Assembly (NCBI GenBank): GCA_015069695.1
Contig: JADCRZ010000038.1
Span: 1-57,671 of the forward strand
DNA: 57,671 bases
Origin: Williamsia sp.
GTDB lineage: Bacteria > Bacteroidota > Bacteroidia > Chitinophagales > Chitinophagaceae
Direction of reading: 5' to 3'
Positions 7,636 through 16,556 of this stretch are shown here, piece after piece. Both the position numbers and the translations under genes were made by a program. Each line of letters opens with the position of its first letter. The stretch's first letter is position 1. The notes under the pieces were generated by a model. It saw nothing but the letters and a program-made list of their open reading frames with translations, was not told where the DNA came from and did not search any database.

Positions 7636-10396
7636 AATCTGTTAATTCTAATTCTTCATATACACTGTTAATATCGTATGTTGATTGTTTCAGATTGCTG
7701 TTGTTTGGCCAACTAATGGCAAATCCGAATGGCATTTTTTCAAGTGACAATATTTCAGCAGAAGAACTTTCTGCTTCTTTGTAATTTTCAATGATTAATG
7801 GATATATTGTAATCAAAGGTCTATTTAATCTTGGCGCCAATTTCCTCAATTCCTCTCCAGTGGCTGTGGTAGAATCGTAAAAATCAATCTTTTCATCTTC
7901 ATTACTTACTATCCTTTTCACAAATAATCGGTTATTAGTGAAGGGCTCTTTTATTGATCTTTTAAAAGGTTTCACAGGTAGTGTGCATATTAAAATATGC
8001 TCCTCAGATGGAACTCGCTTTAAAGAAGCCAAAACAACGTTCCAAATATCAAGAACATCATTTGGATCTGCACCGTCCTTCTGCTTTCTTATGAACTCTA
8101 TAATTCTTTTCGTATTGGAAGCCGGTGCTCCTCTATATGAGATATATTCTTCTAAAAATGTTATAACAAATTCCTTTGGAACATCAGTCCATAAATAACT
8201 ATGGTTTTTATGACTAAACGAAAACGGACTAAGTGAGCAGATAAACGACTCCACAGCATTATAGTTATTTACCAAAATTGAGTGTTCTCCAGAAAGTGAA
8301 GAAGTCTCTGTTAATTTTCCTTTATACGTTAATGGCAAAGTAGTAGAATGCCTCATCTTCATTGCATTGGTTGCCATCATGTCTGGATGAGATAGCACTC
8401 TGAGACCAAAGTTGATCGGCGTCGATTTCTGTCGACTCATCTCCAAGAATTCCTTTCTTAATATCTCAAACGCTGTAGAGATGTGTCTATACCAGCTGAA
8501 TAAGTCATTTGTAGTATATATTCTGCACAAGTCTTCATAACCAGTTCGATACCCAAACCATCTTCCCATTTGCATTAAAGTATCATATAGCGAACTCGCC
8601 CTCGTAAAATAACTTATTGTCAAGCCTTCTAAAGTTAATCCTCGTGAAAGTTTGTCACCGCCTATAGCAATTACACTTAAGCCTACGCTTTCTCTAATCT
8701 TGTAATCCAGGATGTCACCAGCGCTTCCATTTATTATATGCGGTCTTCTCTCCATTTTGAGAACTGCAGGCTTTAAATTTTCTTTTACTTCCTGCCAGGT
8801 GTTTATGCTTTCTTCCATTTGTGTAGTTATCCTTGGATAATCGCGTTCAAATAAAGAGTTTAACTCTTGTAGAACGTCTGCGTCTCCATTAATTATACCT
8901 TCACGAATACGATTGAATTCCTCTTCCACATACAGTGCTATAGCATTTTGAATATCATTAAACCGAGTACAATGAATCAGCATGGTATTATGCTTATTAC
9001 CCTGTTCTCGCAACCTCCGAATTGCCGTACTAATAATAAAAGATTTAATGGCCTCCTTCATAGACTCAGGGATATGATTTGGCACATCTGTTGAACGATG
9101 ATGTAATGGAAGAAAATTGGAACCGGAGAGCGATGCATCACCGACGGGAATATGGATCGGCAATCCCCTTTCTTCTTCACTATCATTTAACCCAAAAACT
9201 TGTACTGGACCGAAATAATTGGAGGGAGCTTCCATGGAAATAATAAATGACGATGGAAACAGGTCTTTTCCATACAAAGAATGAATAATTTCGTGATGAA
9301 TAAATATATTTGCAAATGGAGTAGCTGTGTATCCTATATATGCTTTTTGATTAAAAAGCTTAAGCAACAGCCTTATATTTCTATTAATTGACGTTGGATC
9401 AAGTTCTCCGTCATCATCAGTCGGAGGTCGTGTATTAGGCGATGCTTGGTCCGCTTCATCATCAATCAAAAGTAATGGTAGATTGTTAAGAATAGGTTCA
9501 CTGTCTTCAGACCTTAAAACGTACTCATCGCCCAATGTATCTAGGCACTCCCGAAAATATCTAATCAAATTACCTAGTACCGAAACATTCTTTTTAACAA
9601 TTAGTAGCATAGGTCTGTCAGAACCTGGCTGGATTCCTCCTACCTGCTGAGCAAAAGACCTTGAAAAATCGCCACGATCATCTTGAGTCGTGAATGTATC
9701 TACGTTTATATACCCTTCATTTGGCAGTGTAGTTACCCCAATTCTTTTAACCTGTGCTTGGTCACTTGTATCCCTTCCTATTACCTCTTCGTCTATCCTC
9801 ATCTGTGTCTGACTTCGTAAATTCTTGTGCATACCACTTAATACTACAATTACCCTGTATCCACAGTCAATAGCCTTATTGATTACCCCTGTAAAATTGG
9901 CCGTCTTTCCTGATTGAACATAGCCTACAACCAAGCCTCTTCGATCAAAAGCCCTGCTCTTAATAGTTGGATCTTCTAGCCTTTCTATTATATCATCTGT
10001 CACTTCATCTAGACGATTTATTGTAGCCAAGGACCAGTTCTTAATATTAATTAAATACTTTCTGTACCGTTTCCAGAATCTGAAATTTACTCCCTCTGCA
10101 GAAACTTTTTCTCGATACCATGGTATATGGTCTATATTATCTGTGAGTGTGTGGTAATCACCAGCATTAATTTCTTGATTGATATTAACTTCGTACTGTA
10201 ATTCTGAAATAAGTAAACTTTTTATTTCATCCTTTGACTGAAAATTAAAACTCGGGTGTATTATATTGGAGAAATCAACAGAACTTAACACAGTTGAAAT
10301 TGCAGTTTCCATTGCAAGTTCATAAGTCATCGAATCCTTAAACAATTCGTAATTGTCTTTAATAATACTTTTAATAAAATTGTATGGCCGTTTCAT
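7628..10396 (-). CDS. Z1-domain P-loop ATPase (helicase-like)
   Basis: A 922-residue protein of the Z1 superfamily, a branch of P-loop ATPases related to superfamily II helicases. A P-loop is seen in GYVQSGKTANFTG near residue 156, a DExD-like motif II in LLLIDDEADQAS near residue 307, a motif III-like YTATPFANIF near residue 353, and a late GRWFGYRTGYEDLCRIY block near residue 609 that is the most conserved part of Z1 proteins. Both nucleotide-binding motifs are intact. The ATG overlaps the GHKL ATPase stop by four bases (ATGA type). It is the largest protein of the operon and the best candidate for DNA translocation or remodelling. Z1 proteins are known next to MORC-like ATPases and DUF4420 in restriction loci; the precise activity is inference. 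Confidence 0.9.
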   Translation of the reverse strand: MKRPYNFIKSIIKDNYELFKDSMTYELAMETAISTVLSSVDFSNIIHPSFNFQSKDEIKSLLISELQYEVNINQEINAGDYHTLTDNIDHIPWYREKVSAEGVNFRFWKRYRKYLINIKNWSLATINRLDEVTDDIIERLEDPTIKSRAFDRRGLVVGYVQSGKTANFTGVINKAIDCGYRVIVVLSGMHKNLRSQTQMRIDEEVIGRDTSDQAQVKRIGVTTLPNEGYINVDTFTTQDDRGDFSRSFAQQVGGIQPGSDRPMLLIVKKNVSVLGNLIRYFRECLDTLGDEYVLRSEDSEPILNNLPLLLIDDEADQASPNTRPPTDDDGELDPTSINRNIRLLLKLFNQKAYIGYTATPFANIFIHHEIIHSLYGKDLFPSSFIISMEAPSNYFGPVQVFGLNDSEEERGLPIHIPVGDASLSGSNFLPLHHRSTDVPNHIPESMKEAIKSFIISTAIRRLREQGNKHNTMLIHCTRFNDIQNAIALYVEEEFNRIREGIINGDADVLQELNSLFERDYPRITTQMEESINTWQEVKENLKPAVLKMERRPHIINGSAGDILDYKIRESVGLSVIAIGGDKLSRGLTLEGLTISYFTRASSLYDTLMQMGRWFGYRTGYEDLCRIYTTNDLFSWYRHISTAFEILRKEFLEMSRQKSTPINFGLRVLSHPDMMATNAMKMRHSTTLPLTYKGKLTETSSLSGEHSILVNNYNAVESFICSLSPFSFSHKNHSYLWTDVPKEFVITFLEEYISYRGAPASNTKRIIEFIRKQKDGADPNDVLDIWNVVLASLKRVPSEEHILICTLPVKPFKRSIKEPFTNNRLFVKRIVSNEDEKIDFYDSTTATGEELRKLAPRLNRPLITIYPLIIENYKEAESSSAEILSLEKMPFGFAISWPNNSNLKQSTYDINSVYEELELTDYD

Positions 10397-11865
10397 TTTA
10401 AATTACGTTTAACTGTTTGGAAACAATCAATATTATTTACTTTTTCTATTGCTTCTTTTTCAGAAACTCCAGAGCTTATTAAAGCAGCAATCGTATTTTG
10501 ATAAATTCTGTTTAAGTCCTCTTTTGAACCTTCAAAAACATCTTTCATTATCATTGAAGGATCAGAAAAAGTTGAAACAATAAAACCGATTGGCAGTGTT
10601 TCTCCAAGAGTTTTCATATAATCATTGAATATATATGCGTCATCTTGAAGATATTCATTTATTAATTGATAAATAGGATGAAGTTTGTTTATTTCGAAAT
10701 ATCGCTTGCCCTGGTGTTGCTTCACTTTCCATAAATAGATAAGACGATTTTTGTCATCTTTTTGCCTTATATAAGTTCCTCTGTGAGTATACACCTTTAT
10801 AGCTTTTTCGATTGCAGTGAAACAAATTATCTTGATACGCTTCCGGATTGTATCTGGAACCTTTGCTGACGCCTTTTTCACGTCTATTTGCCATTCATGG
10901 TCGATAGAATTTGGAATATCTATTTTTATCCTACAAAGCCTTTGACTTTCCTTTTTTCTAAAGTCTAGATCGAGCCACGTTCCATCAATAATTAGACGAT
11001 TGTTTCTGTAGAGATAGATTCCCTGATGCTCAGTCCAACCTCTTACCATGTCTAATTTTACTCTTTCTATTTGAGGAATTTTGGATTCATGTGGAAGGAT
11101 GAATGGCTGGATTAATATAGGCTGACCATTAATGGAAAGCTGCTCCTCTGCTAATTCCTTGGATGGAACCTCTTCTGAAACATTAAATGGACTGATTGGC
11201 TCTACTTCCTCTTCTACAAGGGATATTGACACCATGCCAGCTTCAATAAAACGGTGAAAAGTGAGGCCTAGATGCTTCTTGACACTTTCAAACTTTCTAT
11301 AAAAATGCTCTCGATTTGATTGCAATTCATTAGATTCAATCAGTCTATCCAGCTTCTCCCATAGAACAACGGTGCTTGAATCTTTGCCTAAAATTTCCCC
11401 AAGGTTCCTTTCCGATTTTTTATCTGCGCATTTTCGAAGCAAAACCCATTCTTTCTTAGCCGCCACAATATCCAAATCCCAGCATCGTATAAATTCCTTA
11501 TCAGATTGATTTCTTGTTTTCACAGTCAATCTCCTACATTGAGAAAATGATGCAGTTTTAAGCCCAAGACCAAATCGACCCAAATCAGTTTCACACCTTT
11601 GATTGAGTGGATTATAACTACCCATTTTCATTGCGTTCATCAATTGCGCTTCGTTCATTCCATCACCATTATCCTCAATCTTCACAAACGAAGAATAAAT
11701 ATCAATTCCGTAAGTAATCTTTATTATAGTCGCTCTTGCAGTGATACTGTTATCAATTAGGTCTGCAATGGCTGTCTCTAGAGAATACCCAAACGATCTT
11801 GCGGCTTGAAGCAGACTTTCTGGCTCTGGTCTTATTATATCATAATTTTGTGTTTGCCTTTTCAA
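10393..11865 (-). CDS. MORC/MutL-like GHKL ATPase
   Basis: A 490-residue ATPase with the GHKL (gyrase, Hsp90, histidine kinase, MutL) fold at its N terminus. The N-box is ETAIADLIDNSITA near residue 31, the G1 box is DNGDGM, and the G2 box is GRFGLGLKTASFSQ. These features match the prokaryotic MORC/paraMORC group rather than kinases, because no phosphoacceptor or dimerisation helix is present. The middle part (IYLYRNNRLIIDGTW) resembles the S5-like transducer domain of MORC and MutL, and its IDVKKASAKVP segment supplies lysines likely to contact ATP. It probably dimerises around DNA in an ATP-dependent way. The gene is three bases downstream of the HNH gene and overlaps the Z1 gene by four bases. 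Confidence 0.9.
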   Translation of the reverse strand: MKRQTQNYDIIRPEPESLLQAARSFGYSLETAIADLIDNSITARATIIKITYGIDIYSSFVKIEDNGDGMNEAQLMNAMKMGSYNPLNQRCETDLGRFGLGLKTASFSQCRRLTVKTRNQSDKEFIRCWDLDIVAAKKEWVLLRKCADKKSERNLGEILGKDSSTVVLWEKLDRLIESNELQSNREHFYRKFESVKKHLGLTFHRFIEAGMVSISLVEEEVEPISPFNVSEEVPSKELAEEQLSINGQPILIQPFILPHESKIPQIERVKLDMVRGWTEHQGIYLYRNNRLIIDGTWLDLDFRKKESQRLCRIKIDIPNSIDHEWQIDVKKASAKVPDTIRKRIKIICFTAIEKAIKVYTHRGTYIRQKDDKNRLIYLWKVKQHQGKRYFEINKLHPIYQLINEYLQDDAYIFNDYMKTLGETLPIGFIVSTFSDPSMIMKDVFEGSKEDLNRIYQNTIAALISSGVSEKEAIEKVNNIDCFQTVKRNLK

Positions 11866-11868
11866 TTC

Positions 11869-12579
11869 TTAGGCTTTAAGTATCAAATTCCTCAAATCAG
11901 CACCATCAATCAATCCAAAGTTCTTATCCAATACTTTATGACAGTTACCACAGACCATAATGTAATCATTAATATCACTTATCTCAAGTACTGGTTCATC
12001 TTTAAGCTGTTTATTATAGTGAATTTCTAATAGGCCGTTTGCAATTTCACCATAGAAAGAGACGGGATCGAACTTGCACACTTCACATGCAAGCTTCTTC
12101 ATCCTATGTGACATCAACTCCATTTTAATTTTTATTATTAAAGGGTCTGTTTCACGATTCTTGTGGTAGTGATATAAAAAATTGAAATTTGATTTCAATT
12201 CAGGGTGTCTTTCAGCTGAGTCATTGTCATACTTTTTACTTAGATATAGCTGCCTAATGAGATCTGCCTCTTTATTAAGCTTATCCCGATGGGTATGATA
12301 TTTACTCCAAATCTCCTTCTCAAGCTTTCCCCCATCCTTCATGCCTTTTCCAGAAAAATTTTGATCGCATTTTTTTAAATTTGCCAATTTTAAAGCAACG
12401 CTATTTACACTCCGAAAACTTTTTTTATCTACAATTTCAGTGTGAATATTGAGACTGCGAAGCTGATTGCTTAACTGTATAACCTCTGGGTTCTTACCAT
12501 GCATTTGACCGTAATCTAATTTGAAGTATAAATCTAATGCGAGAATCAATTCTTCCTTATTCCAATCCGGATTTTTCAT
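11869..12579 (-). CDS. HNH restriction endonuclease-like protein
   Basis: A 236-residue protein starting at ATG 12579, one base after the stop of the upstream methyltransferase. An upstream in-frame ATG at 12609 would overlap that gene by 29 bases and is less likely. The N-terminal domain begins NPDWNKEELILALDLYFKL and continues with IQLSNQLRSLNIH and SVALKLANL, a pattern I recall as the common N-terminal module of restriction HNH proteins. The C-terminal third has a CEVC pair, a LLEIHYNK histidine, VCGNCHKVLDKN and thus a two-CxxC zinc HNH nuclease. By position it could be the cognate restriction enzyme of the two methyltransferases, or a methylation-dependent nuclease. The target site cannot be read from sequence. 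Confidence 0.85.
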   Translation of the reverse strand: MKNPDWNKEELILALDLYFKLDYGQMHGKNPEVIQLSNQLRSLNIHTEIVDKKSFRSVNSVALKLANLKKCDQNFSGKGMKDGGKLEKEIWSKYHTHRDKLNKEADLIRQLYLSKKYDNDSAERHPELKSNFNFLYHYHKNRETDPLIIKIKMELMSHRMKKLACEVCKFDPVSFYGEIANGLLEIHYNKQLKDEPVLEISDINDYIMVCGNCHKVLDKNFGLIDGADLRNLILKA

Positions 12580-12580
12580 T

Positions 12581-13636
12581 TCAATAATTTTGAATTTTAT
12601 GTTTAACAAACAAATAGTGTAATAACGAGTATCCAGTATTTACACTCAAAGCGTTACCCGCCTGTTTGTATAACTGATGCTCACTCACACCTGCCAATAT
12701 CGCATTCCGGTAAAACTTTTTGTCAAACCCTTGTAGTTTTAAAGCTTCCAAAGGGGTTAGCTTCCTAACTGCCATCTTCATAATTATTTCCTTTGGTGTA
12801 TTCTTGTGAGAACGATTTTTCAGAATGAAATCATCAGAATAATAGTTATCTTGACAAGCCCTATGCATTTTTACCATTGTTGCTGTGAGTGTTCTTGCAA
12901 CATGAAGGTCAATCTGAGAATTACTCATAAAATTTTTTGAGCCATCAGCAAGAATTGTATGCTTAATCCTTTCAGAAAGGTAATATTTATTATCCACTCG
13001 TTTATTCAAAACGGATCTAACATTCTTATATATACTCAATGAGTGCTTTTTGATTGAGTTGAAATTCTGAACAATTGCCTGCTCATCAAGTTCTATATTT
13101 AGATTTTTTTTAGTACAAACAAAAAATACTCTCGCTCTTCGCTGTGGCAATCCAAAATTTTGAGTGTCAAGAAGCACATGTCTAACATATTTGTATCCAT
13201 GTCTAATGAAAAAATCAAGTATTTTATTTAACGTCTCTCCCTTGTCGTGTTGAAGAATATTTCTTACATTTTCCAGAACTATAAATTTGGGTTTCTTTTC
13301 TGCTAGTAATTCATGTATACTAAACAATATCTTTCCACGCTCATCTTCCAGTCCAAGCTGTTTACCTAACAGACTAAATGCCTGACATGGGAATCCACCT
13401 AACAGCAAATCAAAATTCTGCATCTCTCGTATTTTTTGTTTTTCATAGGTGAATTCAACAATGTTATTCATACGTGTTTCCGCATTCAGTTTGTAGTTAC
13501 TCTCATATGTTTTTATGGCATGAATATCTATTTCTGAAAATGCAACGCATTTTAAATGGAAGTTCGTATCCTTTGAAATAAGATCAGCCGCCTGTCTGAA
13601 ACCACCTATACCTGAAAACAATTCGGCATAATTCAT
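12581..13636 (-). CDS. DNA (cytosine-5) methyltransferase, second copy
   Basis: A 351-residue C5-cytosine methyltransferase. Motif I is ELFSGIGGFRQA at the N terminus, motif IV with the catalytic cysteine is GGFPCQAFSLLG, motif VI is LENVRN, and motif VIII is PQRRARVFFV. The C-terminal motifs IX and X are RKLTPLEALKLQGF and YKQAGNALSV. The target-recognition segment between VIII and IX is short. All catalytic residues are present. The start overlaps the stop of the first methyltransferase by four bases. The two enzymes are clearly different in sequence, so they probably recognise different sites or the two strands of one asymmetric site. It modifies host DNA to protect it from the linked nucleases. 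Confidence 0.95.
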   Translation of the reverse strand: MNYAELFSGIGGFRQAADLISKDTNFHLKCVAFSEIDIHAIKTYESNYKLNAETRMNNIVEFTYEKQKIREMQNFDLLLGGFPCQAFSLLGKQLGLEDERGKILFSIHELLAEKKPKFIVLENVRNILQHDKGETLNKILDFFIRHGYKYVRHVLLDTQNFGLPQRRARVFFVCTKKNLNIELDEQAIVQNFNSIKKHSLSIYKNVRSVLNKRVDNKYYLSERIKHTILADGSKNFMSNSQIDLHVARTLTATMVKMHRACQDNYYSDDFILKNRSHKNTPKEIIMKMAVRKLTPLEALKLQGFDKKFYRNAILAGVSEHQLYKQAGNALSVNTGYSLLHYLFVKHKIQNY

Positions 13637-15063
13637 GAAATATGATTTTTGAGTTCTTTGGCTATGAATTCAGCTAGACTAACCGGAACAGCGTTTCCTA
13701 TTTGCTTGTACCAACTATTTAGGTTCCCTCTGAAAATATAATCATCTGGAAATGTTTGAATTCTTGCCGCTTCCCTAGGACTCAACCCTCTTGCTTGTTC
13801 AGGATGTATATACATATGACAATCAAGCCTCATATGAGAAGTGATGGTCTTCGATACCTCATCTCTTTTCATCTTATAATATTTATCAATAAAAATATGT
13901 TCCCTTTTTTTATAAATAAGGATATCTTGTATACTTTTATGCAATGAATTAGCCCCTTCCGGTAAGCGCCGGAAAATTTCCAAATCATTATCATTGTTAT
14001 AACGGGATCTATGATTCCAGAGATAATCAATCTTCCTTCCATTATTTATTTCAGTGAGGAACTTGTTCTGTTCAAGTAAAATCTTCCTAACATTATATCC
14101 GTTTGTTTTACTTTCATAATCTATATTTAACTTTACAGGATTTGATCCGATCTGAGGTAGCCCAAAAAGAGCATCCTGAAGTTTGTACCTGCTCTTTTCA
14201 ATCTTTTTGCTGGTAAGCCTTTCTTTTATCTGTTCTATACTGAACACATTCTTTCCACCTATGAGAATATAGCGCATTCTACATTGTGGAACTCCAAAAT
14301 CCTGCGCATCAAGCATCAATGGATTGAAAAAATATTCTTGATTTGTTGCTTTCATAATATCTTCCTCAATCTGGTTTTCCACCTTTCTCATACCTCGGAC
14401 ATTTTCCAATATAAAGAACGCAGGCTTAATCATGCCTAGTAGTTGAACAAAGTATTTATACAATATATTTCTTTTATCCTCAATAAAACGCTTTTCCTGA
14501 CTTTCTAAGTCTACAGTAAAATTCTGCCGATTAGCTGTTGAAAAACCTTGGCATGGCGGTCCCCCGGCAATAAGTTTTATGTTCTCAAACAGGTGTATAT
14601 ATCTTTCGCTATGATTTACCAGCTCAGCTATGTCACCATAATAAAATCTATCTAAAGTAAGAAAGTGATTGAAATAATATGTTTCAAGGGCATCCAGATA
14701 ATTGTCATTGACAAAAGCTGGGACAAACCCAGCCTTGATAAAGCCTTGACTTAGCCCGCCGGCACCACTAAAGAAATCTGCAAACAGGAATTCTGAGTTG
14801 GGGACTGTTTTAAGCTCAGGTAAGTATTTTCTTAATACTGGATGCTCTTTCGCATTATTCTCTCTAAGTGTGTAATATAAATTATTTAAACTTTCAAATA
14901 AAGTGTCACCAAGCTCCATTTTATACTCAGCTGGAAGTTCTAATCCTTTCGCTTTCTGTGAATCTATATTTTCGAACTGAAGTAATTTCTGGATTTCTAA
15001 TAACAATTTTCCAGATTTCTCTCTAAATTTTTTTTTATAATATTTATAATAAAATTCAAGCAT
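13633..15063 (-). CDS. DNA (cytosine-5) methyltransferase, first copy
   Basis: A 476-residue C5-cytosine methyltransferase with an N-terminal extension of about 90 residues before motif I (FADFFSGAGGLSQGF). Motif IV with the catalytic cysteine is AGGPPCQGFSTAN, motif VI is ILENVRGMRK, motif VIII is PQCRMRYILI, and the C-terminal motif block is GLSPREAARIQTFPDDY with QIGNAVPVSLA. The basic, coiled N-terminal extension (FREKSGKLLLEIQKLLQF) is unusual compared with minimal Dcm enzymes and may bind a partner. Its ATG overlaps the vsr stop by eight bases, and its stop overlaps the next methyltransferase by four. Together with Vsr this forms the modification part of the operon. Confidence 0.95.
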   Translation of the reverse strand: MLEFYYKYYKKKFREKSGKLLLEIQKLLQFENIDSQKAKGLELPAEYKMELGDTLFESLNNLYYTLRENNAKEHPVLRKYLPELKTVPNSEFLFADFFSGAGGLSQGFIKAGFVPAFVNDNYLDALETYYFNHFLTLDRFYYGDIAELVNHSERYIHLFENIKLIAGGPPCQGFSTANRQNFTVDLESQEKRFIEDKRNILYKYFVQLLGMIKPAFFILENVRGMRKVENQIEEDIMKATNQEYFFNPLMLDAQDFGVPQCRMRYILIGGKNVFSIEQIKERLTSKKIEKSRYKLQDALFGLPQIGSNPVKLNIDYESKTNGYNVRKILLEQNKFLTEINNGRKIDYLWNHRSRYNNDNDLEIFRRLPEGANSLHKSIQDILIYKKREHIFIDKYYKMKRDEVSKTITSHMRLDCHMYIHPEQARGLSPREAARIQTFPDDYIFRGNLNSWYKQIGNAVPVSLAEFIAKELKNHIS

Positions 15064-15478
15064 TTGAAATGATTCTATTTAGCAAACTATCTAGGGTATC
15101 GTCTATATATGCAGATTTCAGATTGCATTCCCATATCTCGATAACTTGCCAGCCGGCATCTCTCAACATCATATTATTTTCATTATCTTTTACAACATTT
15201 CTATTAATCTTAGTTAACCACCATTCAGTGCGTGTTTTTGGTACCACATAATATTTACACCCTTCATGACCATGCCAGAAACATCCATGAATAAATACAA
15301 TCGTTTTATAACGTGGCAAGACAATGTCAGGCTTACCTGGCAACCGTTTGTCGTGAAGTCTATACCGCAAACCTTTTGAAAATAGATATCTCCTAACCAG
15401 CATTTCCGGCTTTGTGTCTTTCCCTCTTATCTTGCTCATATTATAACTTCTTACACTCTTTGAATGTACATCTGCCAT
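15056..15478 (-). CDS. vsr: Very short patch repair (Vsr-type) endonuclease
   Basis: A 140-residue Vsr-family nickase that cuts next to T:G mismatches created when 5-methylcytosine deaminates, opening very-short-patch repair. The fold is evident: MSKIRGKDTKPEMLVRRYLF at the N terminus, the catalytic aspartate in PGKPDIVLP, FIHGCFWHGHEGC with zinc and active-site histidines, and AGWQVIEIWEC near the end. Length is normal. It is the first gene of the defence operon, so the operon promoter should lie just above 15478. Its presence upstream of two cytosine methyltransferases fits its known role of limiting C-to-T mutation at methylated sites. It could also be a stand-alone nuclease in the defence function, but that is less likely. 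Confidence 0.95.
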   Translation of the reverse strand: MADVHSKSVRSYNMSKIRGKDTKPEMLVRRYLFSKGLRYRLHDKRLPGKPDIVLPRYKTIVFIHGCFWHGHEGCKYYVVPKTRTEWWLTKINRNVVKDNENNMMLRDAGWQVIEIWECNLKSAYIDDTLDSLLNRIISNA

Positions 15479-16556
15479 TATGTTATCTTATTTATGGAGC
15501 TATAATTTGCGAAATACTTTATATTGAAACAGCTTTTTGATGCAATACAGAAGCGATTTATCATTCTCTAAGTTTTCATCCAATCATTCCCTATTCTAGT
15601 AATAACCAATTTTATCAACAATTGTGTTTAGCTTGTTAGGTTATACATTAAACAAGGGTTTTATAATAGTCCCAGAATGACATAATAAGAGTACTTAAAT
15701 CATTAATGACTCTATCAATATATCAAGTACTATTGGAACTTGGTTTCTATCATGATCTGAGACCGGACTCTAATATTGGAAGTTTCGTCAGCCAATTGAT
15801 TTTTTCGTTTTAGTTTCGATATATTATTTATTTGTAAAGAGGCTTGTGTATTGAAAATTTCAAGTTTTTTATTTCACTGTTTATCTACCCGTCAAGAATG
15901 TACAGAATTTATTTAAGCAAAATGTAGATCCTTCAAGCATAGTCAATAATTCCATGATTTTCTCTCAAGTAGTTACACTTTTTGAATATTTTGGATGATC
16001 AAGCGTGTATAGTGCTTCATCAAACTTCCGCCTGCTCTGTCACAGGTTTCTGTAACACTTCCATGCTCTATGTGGTCGAGTTTTTGATATTCACTAAGGC
16101 CGGACAGCCTGCTTCAAGTCCCTGCTTTATCCGCTGGGCCGTACCATATCAATACTTTGCCAGTCCATATGCCTTTCTGCCGTTCTCGCTATGAAGATGT
16201 GATCAAAAAGCCGCTATGCATTTCTGTTTTCTCAAGCCTTTAAAAAAATAGTGAAATAAAGTGAGGAAGGGCAGCTTCTTATCCATTTTAGAACGCATAG
16301 CTTTTCACTGTAATTCCCATAGCGGGCTAGATTCAAAAAGTTATAACGAACAGGCAACATGAGCCATCTTTCAAAGAGCTTCATCAAAACTTTTTCTTTT
16401 GTTTGAACAAGCCCGCAACTTTACTTAATGTTACCTAAACAAAGTTCGTAGCCTTTTCCAGAGCGGTGGATAGTGTTTGCATACTTATCAACCGCCTATT
16501 TTTATTCCCATTATTTACCCCTAAAGAAACGACCAAACATTGCTTTTACATAAGTA
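15479..16556. other. Non-coding or decayed stretch; no gene supported
   Basis: This AT-rich kilobase separates the start of vsr from the abiEi fossil. The promoter of the defence operon should be within the first ~100 bases above 15478, but no convincing TAnnTTTG box could be fixed. A minus-strand fragment around 16080-16190 reads SENGRKAYGLAKY and RIKQGLEAGCPALVNIKN with stops between. This looks like an old coding remnant that I cannot name. Confidence 0.4.

Noticed and set aside
4611-15478. DISARM or BREX system
   Set aside because: There is no DrmA/DrmB or PglZ/BrxC-type gene; the ATPases are GHKL and Z1, which belong to a different group of restriction-like loci.
15982-16194. 70-residue plus-strand ORF
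   Set aside because: Residue use is unlike a protein and the opposite strand carries the more coding-like remnant.
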